A program made the translations under genes and the position numbers. Under the pieces are notes generated by a model, which did no database searches, was not told the DNA's origin, and saw nothing but the letters and a program-made list of their open reading frames with translations. Positions 11,789 to 23,154 of a stretch of DNA of 64,000 nt are shown piece by piece; the first letter of the stretch is position 1, and each line of letters begins with the position of its first letter. The stretch comes from Cephalotus follicularis (Eukaryota > Streptophyta > Magnoliopsida > Oxalidales > Cephalotaceae): positions 329,925-393,924 of the forward strand of contig BDDD01001477.1 of the NCBI GenBank assembly GCA_001972305.1. Direction: 5' to 3'.

Positions 11789-12860
11789 GATCTCAAGGCA
11801 ATGATACATTGCTTCCTACTGATGGCAGAGATATCCGCAATGCCACGTTCAGTGAAGCATTCAACAATGGAAGACCGATTCTTCATTCGGAACTCCAACG
11901 TTGAAACAGCAAGCCACGCCAGGGTGGATCAGTTTACTGTTATGTTAAGTGGTACGTAAATGGCAGGAACTCCAGTGACTAGATTTGCTTGGTCGTCAAA
12001 TGCTACAAAAATGAAGCCGAACTTGTGGAAACTTGCAGTGCGTTCTAATCTGTTTTTTTTTAGTTTGGTTTTTTGAGTTGGATTGTGGAAGAGACCTTGC
12101 AAGAAATTATAATGTAGATTGGGTTTATATGGGAGAGAAATAAATATTATAAGTCTATTTTTATTTTTCGCATTTTTTCTTCCTATTTAATTTGTATAGA
12201 TTTGATCACATAATTGTTATGTTAATGGATCCTTTATGCACAAAGGATCTTTGACAGTATTTTTTGTGCAGTATTTATACAACATTTTTAATCTGAGTCA
12301 CTCATTAAAATTTAATGATTTAATAACGATATATGTGATTTTTTTAGAAGTTAGTGTCTCGGTATTAGGTCATTAGATTTTATTAAATATTAAGTGTCTC
12401 AATATTAGATCATTAGATTCATTAAAAATAGAGATTTAAAATGTTGCATAAAAAAATGTTACAGATGATTAATTTCTGTATTGTTGTAAAGTAAAAATAA
12501 GATTATAAAAAATTTAATTTGTTATACGTCTGAAAAATAGTGTATATAACTATATAAAGTAAATATTGTTTAAAAGAAAAAGAAAACATTTCTGTTTTTA
12601 ATACAAAAAGATAGAACTCATCGTGTAATGTAAGAATACATTATTAATTTAATTGATTATCACTTTAAATCTTTTAAAATTAACAATATACATTTATAAT
12701 TATGATTTAAAATTAATAACATTTATTCATAATATGTCTACATGATACATTATAAATTGTATTTTAGACACACACGCGCGAAGAATAGAACGGTTTTGAC
12801 CTAAAAAAAATTAGGTTTTGCAGTACAGTCAAACATTTCATTCTTGTACTTCAACCTGCA
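11789..12860 (+). other. PrimPol 3' UTR, intergenic DNA and SARD4 upstream region
   Basis: About 1.07 kb between the PrimPol stop and the SARD4 ATG. A plausible poly(A) signal AATAAA is at 12139-12144. The rest is AT-rich with no gene. It includes two near-copies of 'gtgtctc[ag]atattag[ag]tcattagat' near 12355-12420. Confidence 0.6.
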
Positions 12861-13877
12861 ATGGCTTCAATAACCAACCAACCAAACGATACTACCGTCA
12901 ACATCAACATATCCCCAATCTTCATCTCGACAGATCTTCTGCACTCCATCCTTTCACACCAATCCCTTATTCAACACTTTCACTCTTCTCTCCCCTCTGT
13001 CTCACAGACAATCAACACCCCAAGCCGCCAAAGCTACCCCGTTTCACCTTCCTCATCTCTCCTTGTCATGCCCTCTTGGTCCTTATCCCCCTCTCTACCT
13101 TACTTGGGTGTCAAACTAGTCACCCACTTCCCTCGAAACTCCTCACTGAACTTGCCCGGGCTTCACGCAAGTTATGTGCTTTTTAGCTCAACAACTGGGC
13201 AACCTTTAGCCTCCATGGATGGCACTGTGTTGACCCATTATAGAACAGCATCTGTATCAGGCCTAGCCTCAAAAATCTTGGCCAGAAACGATAGTAAAGT
13301 CCTTGTCATGATTGGTGCCGGTGCTTTAGCACCCCACTTGATTAAGGCTCATCTAGCAGCAAGACCCAGTTTGCAGAGAGTGGTCATTTGGAACAGAACA
13401 ATGAAAAAAGCTAGTGACTTGGCTGAGAGTATGAGAAAGTGCAATGAGCATGATGGGGTGTGTTTTTATTGCAATGAGAATTTGGAGGAAATTATCGAGT
13501 TGGGTGATATTGTGAGTTGTGCTACAAATGCTGAGGTGCCACTTGTGAAGGGTGAGAAGCTGAGAGAGGGGGCACATTTGGATCTGGTGGGTTCTTTTAA
13601 GCATACAATGAGGGAGTGTGATGATGAGGCAATAAGGAGAGGGAGAGTGTTTGTTGATAACGAGGCTGCACTGGAGGAGGCGGGGGAATTGGTGGGTGCG
13701 TTTGAGAGAGGGGTGATTGGGAAGGGTGATATTGCAGGGAAATTGGTGGAATTGATAAATGGGGAGAAGGCTGGGAGAATGAATAACGAGATCACTGTGT
13801 TCAAGTCTGTTGGTTCAGCTGCTGTGGATCTTCTTGCGGCACAGTTGGTTTATGATTCGATCAATGAGAAAATTTGA
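12861..13877 (+). CDS. SARD4: SARD4, ornithine cyclodeaminase/mu-crystallin family reductase
   Basis: An intronless 338-codon gene. In Arabidopsis SARD4 (At5g52810) reduces delta1-piperideine-2-carboxylate, made by ALD1, to the immune signal pipecolic acid in plastids. The sequence has the OCD/mu-crystallin layout: KLVTHFPRN around residue 85, SMDGTVLTHYRTAS at 118-131, and a dinucleotide-binding loop VMIGAGALAPHL at 149-160 followed by VVIWNRT. A later block reads IVSCATNAEVPL and GAHLDLVGSFK. The family active-site arginine is probably R128. The Ser/Thr-rich first 60 residues could serve plastid targeting; not tested. The ATG at 12861 has a good context (tgcaATGGCT) and an upstream frame on the same strand is out of phase. 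PrimPol lies just upstream on the same strand, as in Arabidopsis. The length is as expected and no damage is seen. Confidence 0.93.
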   Translation: MASITNQPNDTTVNINISPIFISTDLLHSILSHQSLIQHFHSSLPSVSQTINTPSRQSYPVSPSSSLLVMPSWSLSPSLPYLGVKLVTHFPRNSSLNLPGLHASYVLFSSTTGQPLASMDGTVLTHYRTASVSGLASKILARNDSKVLVMIGAGALAPHLIKAHLAARPSLQRVVIWNRTMKKASDLAESMRKCNEHDGVCFYCNENLEEIIELGDIVSCATNAEVPLVKGEKLREGAHLDLVGSFKHTMRECDDEAIRRGRVFVDNEAALEEAGELVGAFERGVIGKGDIAGKLVELINGEKAGRMNNEITVFKSVGSAAVDLLAAQLVYDSINEKI

Positions 13878-14314
13878 AGGAGGATTCATGTGCACAATGT
13901 GTAATTTATCTCTGCCTCCATAATAATGTTGTGGGCGATGTGAAGATGACATATGGTCGATTGCTAGTACAAGTGTGTTCAATTTGGCATTGAAATTAAA
14001 ATCATATTCATAAAATTTTGCTAGCATGTACATAAATACAGTCCAGGCACTTTGGTTTTTGTTTACGGGCTTGATGACTGGTTTCATTCCACACATTATT
14101 ATGACACTAGATTCAACGGAAGAAGGGTAAGAATTTGGGCATGCATCATACGCGCAAAAGAATGAATTGCAATAATTATGATTAGCATTGAACAAATATA
14201 TAATGATTGGCACACTTCGTACAACTTTTTTTAGGCACACCTGCCACATTCAATTCTTGACCCAAGAAAATACAGCAAAACGTTCAGAAATTAAACTGGA
14301 AGTCCATGACAATG
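13878..14314. other. Convergent 3' region between SARD4 and the split-barrel gene
   Basis: The two genes end facing each other 437 bp apart. Both 3' UTRs must lie here. No gene or clear repeat is seen. Confidence 0.6.
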
Positions 14315-17300
14315 TCAGCATTCGTTTTGATGAGCCTGTATTCTTTTGTGCGGCTTGTGGATCCTTGGAAATAGTAGGTCATTAAGTTGTCTCTCAGCAC
14401 TATATTCCGAAGTTGCCTGCACCAACAATATGATTGGAAGAAATGAAAAATTCTTGTCAAAGGAGGTCATTTTCAGCAATGGCAATTGTATGTCGGTGAA
14501 AGTTGGAAAACATGGAAGGAAATCTAAAGATACATATTATGGAGGGATACTGGTAATGGTGCCACAATGCATCAACGATGATATGGACTTTACAGAGCAA
14601 GCCTGTGGGTCAAAAGAGTTACTGCCAGTGCCAGTTGTGGTCCACCAAAACCACTAGAAAGAAGCCTCACAAGGCACTTTGAGGATAAGCACCAACATCA
14701 TAATACATGGCTGAATGCAAACCAGAACATTCGGATTCAAACCCTTTAGAAGCAAACATATAATTCATAAAATAAAAATATATAAGTAACAAGAAGAATA
14801 AGAAGAACAAAAATGAAGACTGGAAAATGACTGTCATACCCTTGTACTAAATGAAAACCGCAATGTTTCTAATTGGGTTCCAGAACAAGCCCTCACATCA
14901 AATCCTAGGGAATCTAGGCCAATAAGAGTTGCCTCCTGCAATAAATTGCAAAGTATGCTAATTAACTAAAGCACAAAGAATCTAAAAAAGATCTCTATAA
15001 AAGTGACATCATCAACAACAACAACAACAATAACAGCATCAACAACATGAACATATAATATAAATTGCATCCTAGTTTGGCTTCAGAAACTTCATATATA
15101 AGTTTTTTTTCCAGCTAATTTCATGCATGATAAAGGTTTTAGTTGTTGGGAAAACCCAAGTAATAGTCTTTCAGATGTGTCTTTTGTTTATTACATTGGC
15201 AGTAATCCTGCAAATAAGGGTTACCTCCACTTGGATACCCTTACATCTCCAACAAAGAGATTTGAGGGCTTGTGTGGTCTTTTCTCCACCAGCTTTCAGG
15301 CGAGATATAATTTTGACTGCAGAGTGAGCAATGGCATCAGGTTGAGCTTTCCTGGCGTCTTCTACTTCAACGCCACTCTGTCGACAAGCAGAGAAAAAGA
15401 AATGACTGTATTTTCTACAAGGAAAGACAGGTCCAAACAGTCTATTCATTGTCATGTCATGGCCATTTGCTAAGTATGTGAAAGCTCATCTTACACACAA
15501 AAACAAAACTCAAAAACTTTTCAAGACCAGACATCCAAATGTTTGAATCACAAAAGGAAAATTAAATAAATATTCAATAGTAATAAAGCGTAGAACACAA
15601 TATTCCATCTTGGTCCAAATGTGAGTCAAACAATTCTTCCAGCTTGCCAAAATAATAAGAAAAAAATTAACAGAATGAATATGTAATATAGCATAAGCAG
15701 CCTAACTAATATCAGAACTCAATAGATGATGACAAGCATTACATGTAACCATGATCACAGCCAATTAATAGTTCAAGGAATTCAGCGCTGCATGTGAGCG
15801 TGTGTGTGGCACAAGCCACTACTGCTCGTTAGAAAACACTGACTACAATAATAACATAACAAAAACCTGATATCCATGCGCTGTAATCAACATAATTTTA
15901 ATCATCTCCAGCTTGTAGAAGGAATTCCCATTTTTCAGAATCTCATCCTTGTCCACATCCTCTGTGCAGATTGAATCACCACCCTCATCTTTTAATGACC
16001 CCGGTTCTTGTTTCTGCCCGTTAATACCACCAAGATCATTGAGGTGGTCTTCCACAACTTTCCCAACCTGATCTATATCAGCATTACGGTACTGATTGTC
16101 AGACATACGCTTCTGGATGTCCGAGTGTTCTTCAATGAATGCAGGTCTTAGAAGGCCTTGTATAGCTAGACCAGCTGGAGGCTGGTCCATCCAATCTATA
16201 GGAACATCTGAAGCAACCTATAAGGATGAAAATAGTAAAAAAATTGCACCTAAAATACAAGCGATTTTAAAGAAAATCTAGCTTTAAGAAAATTATGGTA
16301 CATTTAATCAAAATAAAAAACAATGATGCATTAAATATTGCAAAAAAAAAGTGGGAAAAAAACTATATTTATGCATACAGGAAGTAGACACAACAGGAGA
16401 GCGTAAAAAACCCAAAAATACAAAAGTTAATACATTCTACGATGGAAAACATATCGATTTCATGTCATCCTTGAGCGGTATTTCCCCTAATCCATCACAG
16501 AATCAAACGGATAAAATGGAGAATACCTCAGCCAGCTTTTTTGCAAAATACATTGGATGAGAAGAACGCATAGTTTCCAATTTTGCCCAGTCTCCAAGTG
16601 TCTCATCAGAATCATTGTCATCGTCGTCATCTTCAAGAACGTTAACCCAGTCCTAGAAACAATATTTAACTGTAAGGGAAAGTAGTTAAAAACGTATCCT
16701 TGAAAAGCTAAATCCATGACCAAAAGTTACCTCATCATAATTGTCATCTTCCTCATCCTCACCCTCCTCGTCTTCATCTTCATCCTCATCCTCATCTTCA
16801 TCATCACTATCATCACCTTCAATTCCCTCGATTCCAAAATCTATTTCTGATGAACCTGACAGCTCCATCTCCTTCATCATTTCCATACTATCGAAGCCTA
16901 TAATGACTTGCTGCATATAAAACATGAAAGCATCATAAAACTCAAAAGTAAATGAGGGGCATTTTAAATGCATATCTTGCTACATATAAGTGTACGAAAA
17001 CATGTTGCTGTAAGTGCTATATACAAGTTCTATACTCCTGAATGTTGCTTATCTGAAGATTAAAGGGACCTTTTGAACTGAAAAATTAATTGCTAACCAG
17101 AATATGTAATTACTAACGATTCCAATGTCAGATTAGTCAGCCTAAAACGTAGATACACTAAATGAAACATGGAAATTGAAATAACATGCACCGAGCTATC
17201 ATATGAAAATAGAATGAGAGAGTTTCAGTGAGAATCATATTATGGAGATATTTTAACATCTTTACATTAAAGGGGAATCCAACCAACTTAATTAATTTCA

Positions 17301-19046
17301 ATAACAATAGTTAGATATGGTGCATAGCATGAGAAAACCTAAAACTGAATGTAAACACAGTTGCACAAGCTAAAAGAATACATTCCATACCACAACGTTA
17401 TTTTCTGAAGTAAGGGTTTGTAAAATATCTTCATCATTCTTAACTTGAAAGTATATATCTGCAAGACATCAAAGCACATCAACCCTTCAATTTCAATAGA
17501 CGAGGCTGCCAAGTCAAGCTAAATTAAGTAAACAGAAAATGACAAACTTCAGATACTTGACTTACTTCCATGTTCATCAGTTACATATGGCAAATCTGGC
17601 CATATTATATTCTCATGAACTTCATCATCGATCAGATTTGTAAGCATCAATGTTGCCTTACTGTTAACCTGAACATGACATACTATAGGCAACATCAGCT
17701 GTGCAAACTGGGAGGCAAAATTGAAAATAAAAGGCATAATTACAGAATATCCATGTCAGCCTCACAGGACCTGCTTAGGGGAGCCGAGACTGAGTATTTG
17801 GCCTAGTTCGCCACTTCTAATGGTCAAATTTACATGGCATAGAAGACATGTAAAAGACAGGGATATTGCTTTTGGGACGAAAAAAACTAGCAAGTGTAAG
17901 GTTGGAGGTGACTTCAGGTAAGATTCACTGACAGCCAACCTCCCTGATTTGGTTAGAATCTGTTTCTATTCTCTCCATGGTTTTTCCTGTCCAGAATTTC
18001 CAAGCATAATTGATCTTAATGAATGCAGGTTTTGTCTGCTTTTACATGAATGCACGTCCACTCAATCACTCCCATGATTCCACTTATCAAAAATGTCACC
18101 ATGACTATCAGTGCAAATATCACACTAAAACAAATTTTCATTCAGAACAGTTACCAAACCATCTATCTAAAAGTTAAGATTCTGTTGACTTAAATTGTAT
18201 AGTGGCTGACAATTTTTGCACATAACATGTGCAAAAGTTGATGCAGTTCAATCTCTACCACCGAATATATTTGCATCAGAGACAATGAGCAGTACAGACT
18301 GAATCACAACACTTATGCGAGCATGTTGTGTGCAAAAAACGAGTGCATGTATCATTCCCCTTATGTTGCATAATATGTTGAGAAAATGTCTACGCTAAAG
18401 TAGATTCTACTTGTTAGCAAGTGTATGCAATGTAATACCTCAATAATAGTCCTAGTAGTTTCAGCAGCGGTAAGTCTAGCATCTTCACTATTATCTGATG
18501 TTGATTCTGCACCAATATCTTCAAATGGATGGTATTGTGGCCTCCCATTCAGCTTTTTAGGATCCGAATCCGAGCTTAAATACTCGGTTGATGCTTTAAT
18601 CTTACTAAGATTTCTTCTTCTTAATAAAGAATCACTCCGTAATCTTCGAAATGTATTCCTAAACGAAAAGCATAGATTAATATACTCTCAACTCATCTCT
18701 TATTGTTTCCAAATTTTAACAAATTCAATTATAAAACTCGAAATATAAACTAAATATGTTATGTACTCATAATATATATAATTTAATACCAAGCTGTATC
18801 GGAGCTGTGAGAGAAGCAATGGCGGCGAGAGGTGACGTGCACTCCGGCAACCTCATCCAAGCAACGATGATCTACAACAAATGATTTTTTTTTTAAAAGC
18901 GATGCAAAACGTTATCCACCGTTTGGTTACTGAGAAAATGCAGGAAATTTCAAAGAAACGAAAACTGTTAAAATGTTACTTGCTGAATTGAGCTTCCAAG
19001 CTTTAACAAGCCATAAAACAAACAACAGAAACACACACACACACAC

Positions 19047-19084
<38 letters not shown>

Positions 19085-19086
19085 CC

Positions 19087-19122
<36 letters not shown>

Positions 19123-19213
19123 GGGGAGGGGAATTACGGGAAAAGGAGGTGGAGGAGCAGAAATTTGCACCGAGAGATAATCGTACGGCCATGGCTGACT
19201 CGATCATTATCAT
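14315..19213 (-). CDS. Plastid FMN-binding split-barrel/DUF2470-type protein (At3g49140 family)
   Basis: Exons on the minus strand: 19213-19138, 18871-18790, 18658-18439, 17668-17566, 17458-17391, 16910-16731, 16652-16527, 16217-15867, 15377-15225, 14935-14840, 14416-14315. They total 1557 nt, one open 518-residue chain. The N-terminus MAVRLSLGANFCSSTSFS (second Met at 19192) looks like a plastid transit peptide. About residues 113-207 (TTRTIIEVNSKATLML...WPDLPYVTDEHGN...VVQVIIGFDSMEM) fit the FMN-binding split-barrel fold. A very acidic Asp/Glu stretch covers about 209-243, and the C-terminal part (VEVEDARKAQPDAIAHSA...CWRCKGIQ) resembles the DUF2470/HugZ-like region. Relatives are often labelled PPR proteins, but no PPR repeats are visible. 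Biochemical role unknown. The exon 1 donor (C|GTAATT) is the least certain junction; it was chosen because it keeps phase with exon 2. Confidence 0.82.
19030..19123. repeat. Compound (CA)n(TA)n...(TA)n(GA)n microsatellite
   Basis: An (AC)n run, a long (AT)n run, a short 'tcccat' break, a second (AT)n run and then (AG)n, all within about 94 bases. It falls in intron 1 of the minus-strand split-barrel gene, beginning about 14 bases inside the proposed 5' splice site. Confidence 0.95.
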
Positions 19214-19842
19214 TTTCTTCTCTCTCTTTTTTTTTTGGATTATTGCACTTTATATTTTCTAAAATGTTAGCGTAATATGTGTGACTCTGTTAGCACAAGC
19301 AGTCTCGTTTTCTTAGAAAACACAAGGCTGAGGATGAGCCATGAAGAGCAGCAATCACAATCGGACAGATGGCATAGTCGTAAGAAATAAATCTCTTTTA
19401 TTACTGAAATGTCCCCGATAATTAAATGAAAAGACAGTAAGACCCCGTGATTTTTAGTATTTCCGTCGTTAAACGCATCGTTCTATAGTTTTGGCCGTTG
19501 ATTTTATGTCTTGGTCTAAAATATCGCACCTTAAGCCACCTACATTTGAGAAATATTGAATCTAACTCTAGCCGTCGAAGTTGATCCGCAGCGTTTTTGT
19601 CTTTTTCTTTTCTTTATCTTTTTTTAAATCTGTTTGGATGCTGTAAAATAGCAAAGGAAAATGAGCACTGATAAAAGGAAAAATGTCTCTTCAAAACTTA
19701 AACACAAACACACAAGTACTTTCTCTGTCTCTCTAAGCATTTCTATGGAAGTTTTCTATGTTTCAACACCAAATTTGGCTTTGCTTCCCATTAAATTATT
19801 TATTTAATTAGGAAAAGTTTACAAAGCTAGTTTTGAGTGAGG
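19214..19842. promoter_or_regulatory. Shared upstream region of two divergent genes
   Basis: 629 bp separate the start codons of the minus-strand split-barrel gene and the plus-strand EMB1417-like gene, so both promoters and 5' UTRs must lie here. There is no strong TATA box close to either start. Both products look plastid-directed, which makes a bidirectional promoter plausible; this is inference. Confidence 0.5.
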
Positions 19843-21990
19843 ATGCTTTGCTTGAGATACTCGGTGCCACTTATTACTAAAGGATTGGATTCGGTAAAAA
19901 CCTCAAGGTCAAAGAGCAGTTTTGTGGTAATTTCTTTGGCTGAATTTATACCTATATCAATACCCATTAGAAATTAGTTACTTATTTTTTGTCATTAATT
20001 GTTATTACCTTTTTAATTGTGAATGATTATCAGGTATGCGGTTTAAAAGGGCCGCGACCAAGATATCCTCGGGTATGGAAAACAAGACGTAGGATTGGAA
20101 CTATCTCCAAGTCCAAGAAGCTCGTTGATACTGTAAAGCTCCTCTCTTTCATTTTTTTTATTATTTTATTTTCTTAATATTTCATTGATGAGCAAGATGA
20201 TGATGATTTTAGGGGGGTTGTGCTTTAATGGCTTATGTAGATAAAGGGTTTGTCAAATGTGAAAGAAGAAGTTTACGGGGCTCTTGATTCCTTTATAGCT
20301 TGGGATTTAGAATTCCCTTTAATTACAGTGAAGAAAGCGTTGAGAACTCTTGAGGATCAACATGAATGGAAGAGGATAATTCAGGTAGTATTAACAATCT
20401 ACCACCCACATTTTGTTTCTTCTTTTTGGTAGAAAGTAGCTAAGAACCCACTACTAGATGCTTGTAAACCCCAGATAATTATGTAGCTCGCATCTACGTT
20501 TGGATAATCTGGATCGCATCCTTTTCTTAAATTGAGATCGACATCATGTTGCTATATGCAAGAGTGGTATTTACTTAAGGCAAGAAACTTGCATATGGAG
20601 TTGCAGGTGGCCAAGTGGATGTTAAGCAAAGGTCAAGGAAGAACAATGGGTACCTATTTCACGCTATTGAATGCTTTGGCAGAAGATGAGAGACTTGAGG
20701 AAGCTGAAGAGCTATGGACAACATTGTTTTCACAGTATTTGGAAAGCATGCCTCGTCATTTCTTCGATAAAATGATTTCTATTTACTATAAGAGGGATAT
20801 GAATGATAAGATGTTCGAGGTATTGTGATGCCAACGCTTGTTCTTCAGTGTAATCTCTATATCCACTTTGTGTTCTTTCAGTCATGTTTTATGTCCTTGT
20901 AGATTATACTCTGTGTGTTGGACATGGAGTATAAAAATTGGGCTATCAACGAATTATACTATGATATACTATGGAAATTTTGCTAATAATGAATCAGGTA
21001 ACATACCTGGATAGAATTTTGAGAATAGGAAGAATTAATTAGGATTCGATTTTGTATATGATGTTCTGGACACATATGGGTATACTAAAATGTAGACTAT
21101 ACATTTTGTTTTCAGCAACCATACTACGTAGTCAATAATATGCTTGGCTCTTCCAATATATGAAGGAAGTTTTATTTAATTGCATGGTTTTTAATGGTGT
21201 CTCTGTGCGCAGGCCTGTGTGCCATCAGTGTGTAATATTGGACATCATTAAGGAAGACTTTAAAGCTTATGCACATGAATGTGATCAAATAGATTTTTTC
21301 ATGGTATGGATGAGCGTCCGTAAGAAATATCCTCGTATTTGACATATTGGACTGAGCATCTGTTAGAAATGCTTCATTAGTTTATCACTGCCGTCAAAAT
21401 TGGTAAATGAGTTTATAATTTAACTATTGGCTCTTTGCATATTTTATTTACTTCAGTTTAAGCTTGTAATCCTAGTTCATAAATCCTTCCTTTGTACTAA
21501 TTGTTTCTGATCCATTTGCTGTTTTTAACATCATAATAGACAGTTGATTAGATATCATATGGCAGTAATCTGTAGTACTTTATATGTCGGATTGACATAA
21601 CTATGTTTCAGGAATGAATCTATTTACTTAATCTTGCAGATATTTGCTGACATGGAGGAGCTTGGTGTCCGGCCAAATGTTTCAGTTGTTGAAATGGTGG
21701 GAAATGTCTTCCAGAAACTGGGCATGTTGGACAAATACAAAAAATTAAAAAGGAAATACCCTCCACCAAAATGGGAATATCGATACATCAAAGGAAAGCG
21801 TGTCAGGATTCGGTCAAAGGAGGTCAATGAATTGAATGATGCAAAGCAACTCGACGAATTTAATGATGTCAAGCAGCTAAATGAATATAATGATGCTAAT
21901 GAAGGCGAATTTGAGAAAGTGGTCTCTGATCAGAACTCAAATGACTTGTCTGTGAAAGATGAATCGAATTCGGATGAAACCACTTTATAG
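19843..21990 (+). CDS. EMB1417: PPR protein, EMB1417 (At4g21190) type
   Basis: Exons 19843-19926, 20034-20132, 20241-20384, 20607-20819 and 21640-21990 total 891 nt, encoding 296 residues with no break. A short Ser/Lys-rich leader ([20 protein letters not shown]...) suits plastid import. It is followed by the family signature [19 protein letters not shown], then helical PPR-like repeats ([78 protein letters not shown]). The motif [19 protein letters not shown] closes the domain. Family members act in organelle RNA metabolism and Arabidopsis mutants are embryo-defective, as I recall. The C-terminal 60 residues are low-complexity (Asn, Asp and Glu-rich, with repeats like [13 protein letters not shown]) and likely variable. 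The first-exon start is chosen because its 84 nt join in phase to VCGLKGPRP. Confidence 0.87.
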
Positions 21991-23154
21991 GCTAACAATT
22001 TTCCTTGATCTGTTTGGATTATTAGATTATAATCGTCCACCATTATTCTCAGCTTTATTGTGTGTTATTTGTATTTTTATTGACTTGAAATTTAAAATTA
22101 TACATTGAATCATGTGCTGACACAGGGCAGATCTTATAATTCAAAGTATATAATTTCTATTTTAAATACTTAAATTTTGTGTTGGTCATTACTGTATCCA
22201 TTGTCTAATCCATGTAGGAGTAGGGCACTAAAGTTGTGTCTTTTTGAGAAAACACATTTTGTGTTTTTTACTTGTGTATTTTTTTTTTTTTTAAGTTAAA
22301 ACAAAAATTATAGAATGTTAGTTTTTAATTTGAACGTTTAGTTTTTCATAGAGATTATCTAAATCTGAAATTTAATTTTTCTAACTTTTGATTTTAACTA
22401 AAAATTAAGACAAAAAAAAAATTGATGATTTTTAATCATTATAATATATCAGAGTACAGGTACTCAATTGATTACAGTTAAATATTATAATCTTATTAAA
22501 ATTTCATGTATAGCGACATACTCAATTATTAAGATTAAATATTATAATTTTATTAAAATGTCATGTAAAGTGTCTCTCTCTCTCTTTCTTTTTTTTTTTT
22601 GACTGGGAAAAGTGACATAGTTTAATATTGATATAACAGATATATCATGTCAGGGTGGGGAGAAATTTCACAACGATTCAAAACCAAATATTATGAATTT
22701 ACAATCTATCATTTGGTAGTTCCCAGCCTTCCACGGTAAACCCTGTTTCAATTGCAAGTGTTATAAAACCGTAAACCTATTTGGAAGCATAATTGGACTA
22801 AATCAAACAGAAATCACTGTGATGCTTCTGTCATTACTGAGGATTATAATATCTTTTGTTCAATTCCTTCCAGTAACCAACATAATGACACTCATTGCCG
22901 AAATAGATGATCTGGTCCATAGCCAATGCATAGTTTTTGAACTTGGCCTGTCGGTAGAAACAATGCCATGCATGAACAATACATCTGGTCAACGTAAAAT
23001 AAATTTTTTGCTGAAAAGGCTGAAATGGGTTAAAAACCTATGTCTATAGTATCAAAACTATGCGCATATGGTGGCAGTAAATTTCTTTAGACCAAAAATA
23101 AATAGGATAAAGTATAAAGGCTAATTCTCTTAGTTGACAAGAGAATTAACTACA
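21991..23154. other. Convergent 3' region between EMB1417-like and SEC63
   Basis: About 1.16 kb of AT-rich DNA holding both 3' UTRs. Near 22440-22565 there is a pair of direct near-copies of 'tactcaattgattacagttaaatattataat[ct]ttattaaaat[gt]tcatgta', about 70 bases apart. No coding region is supported; the plus-strand 76-residue frame at 22819-23049 has no recognisable features. Confidence 0.6.

Noticed and set aside
13466-13804. 112-codon minus-strand frame opposite SARD4
   Set aside because: Shadow of the SARD4 coding strand; no start context or family match.
18854-18856. Minus-strand ATG at 18856 as start of the split-barrel gene
   Set aside because: Its frame does not join in phase to the next exon; the phase-consistent reading of 18871-18790 needs an upstream exon, found at 19213-19138.
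22819-23049. 76-codon plus-strand frame downstream of SEC63
   Set aside because: Falls in the probable SEC63 3' UTR, no homology recognised.
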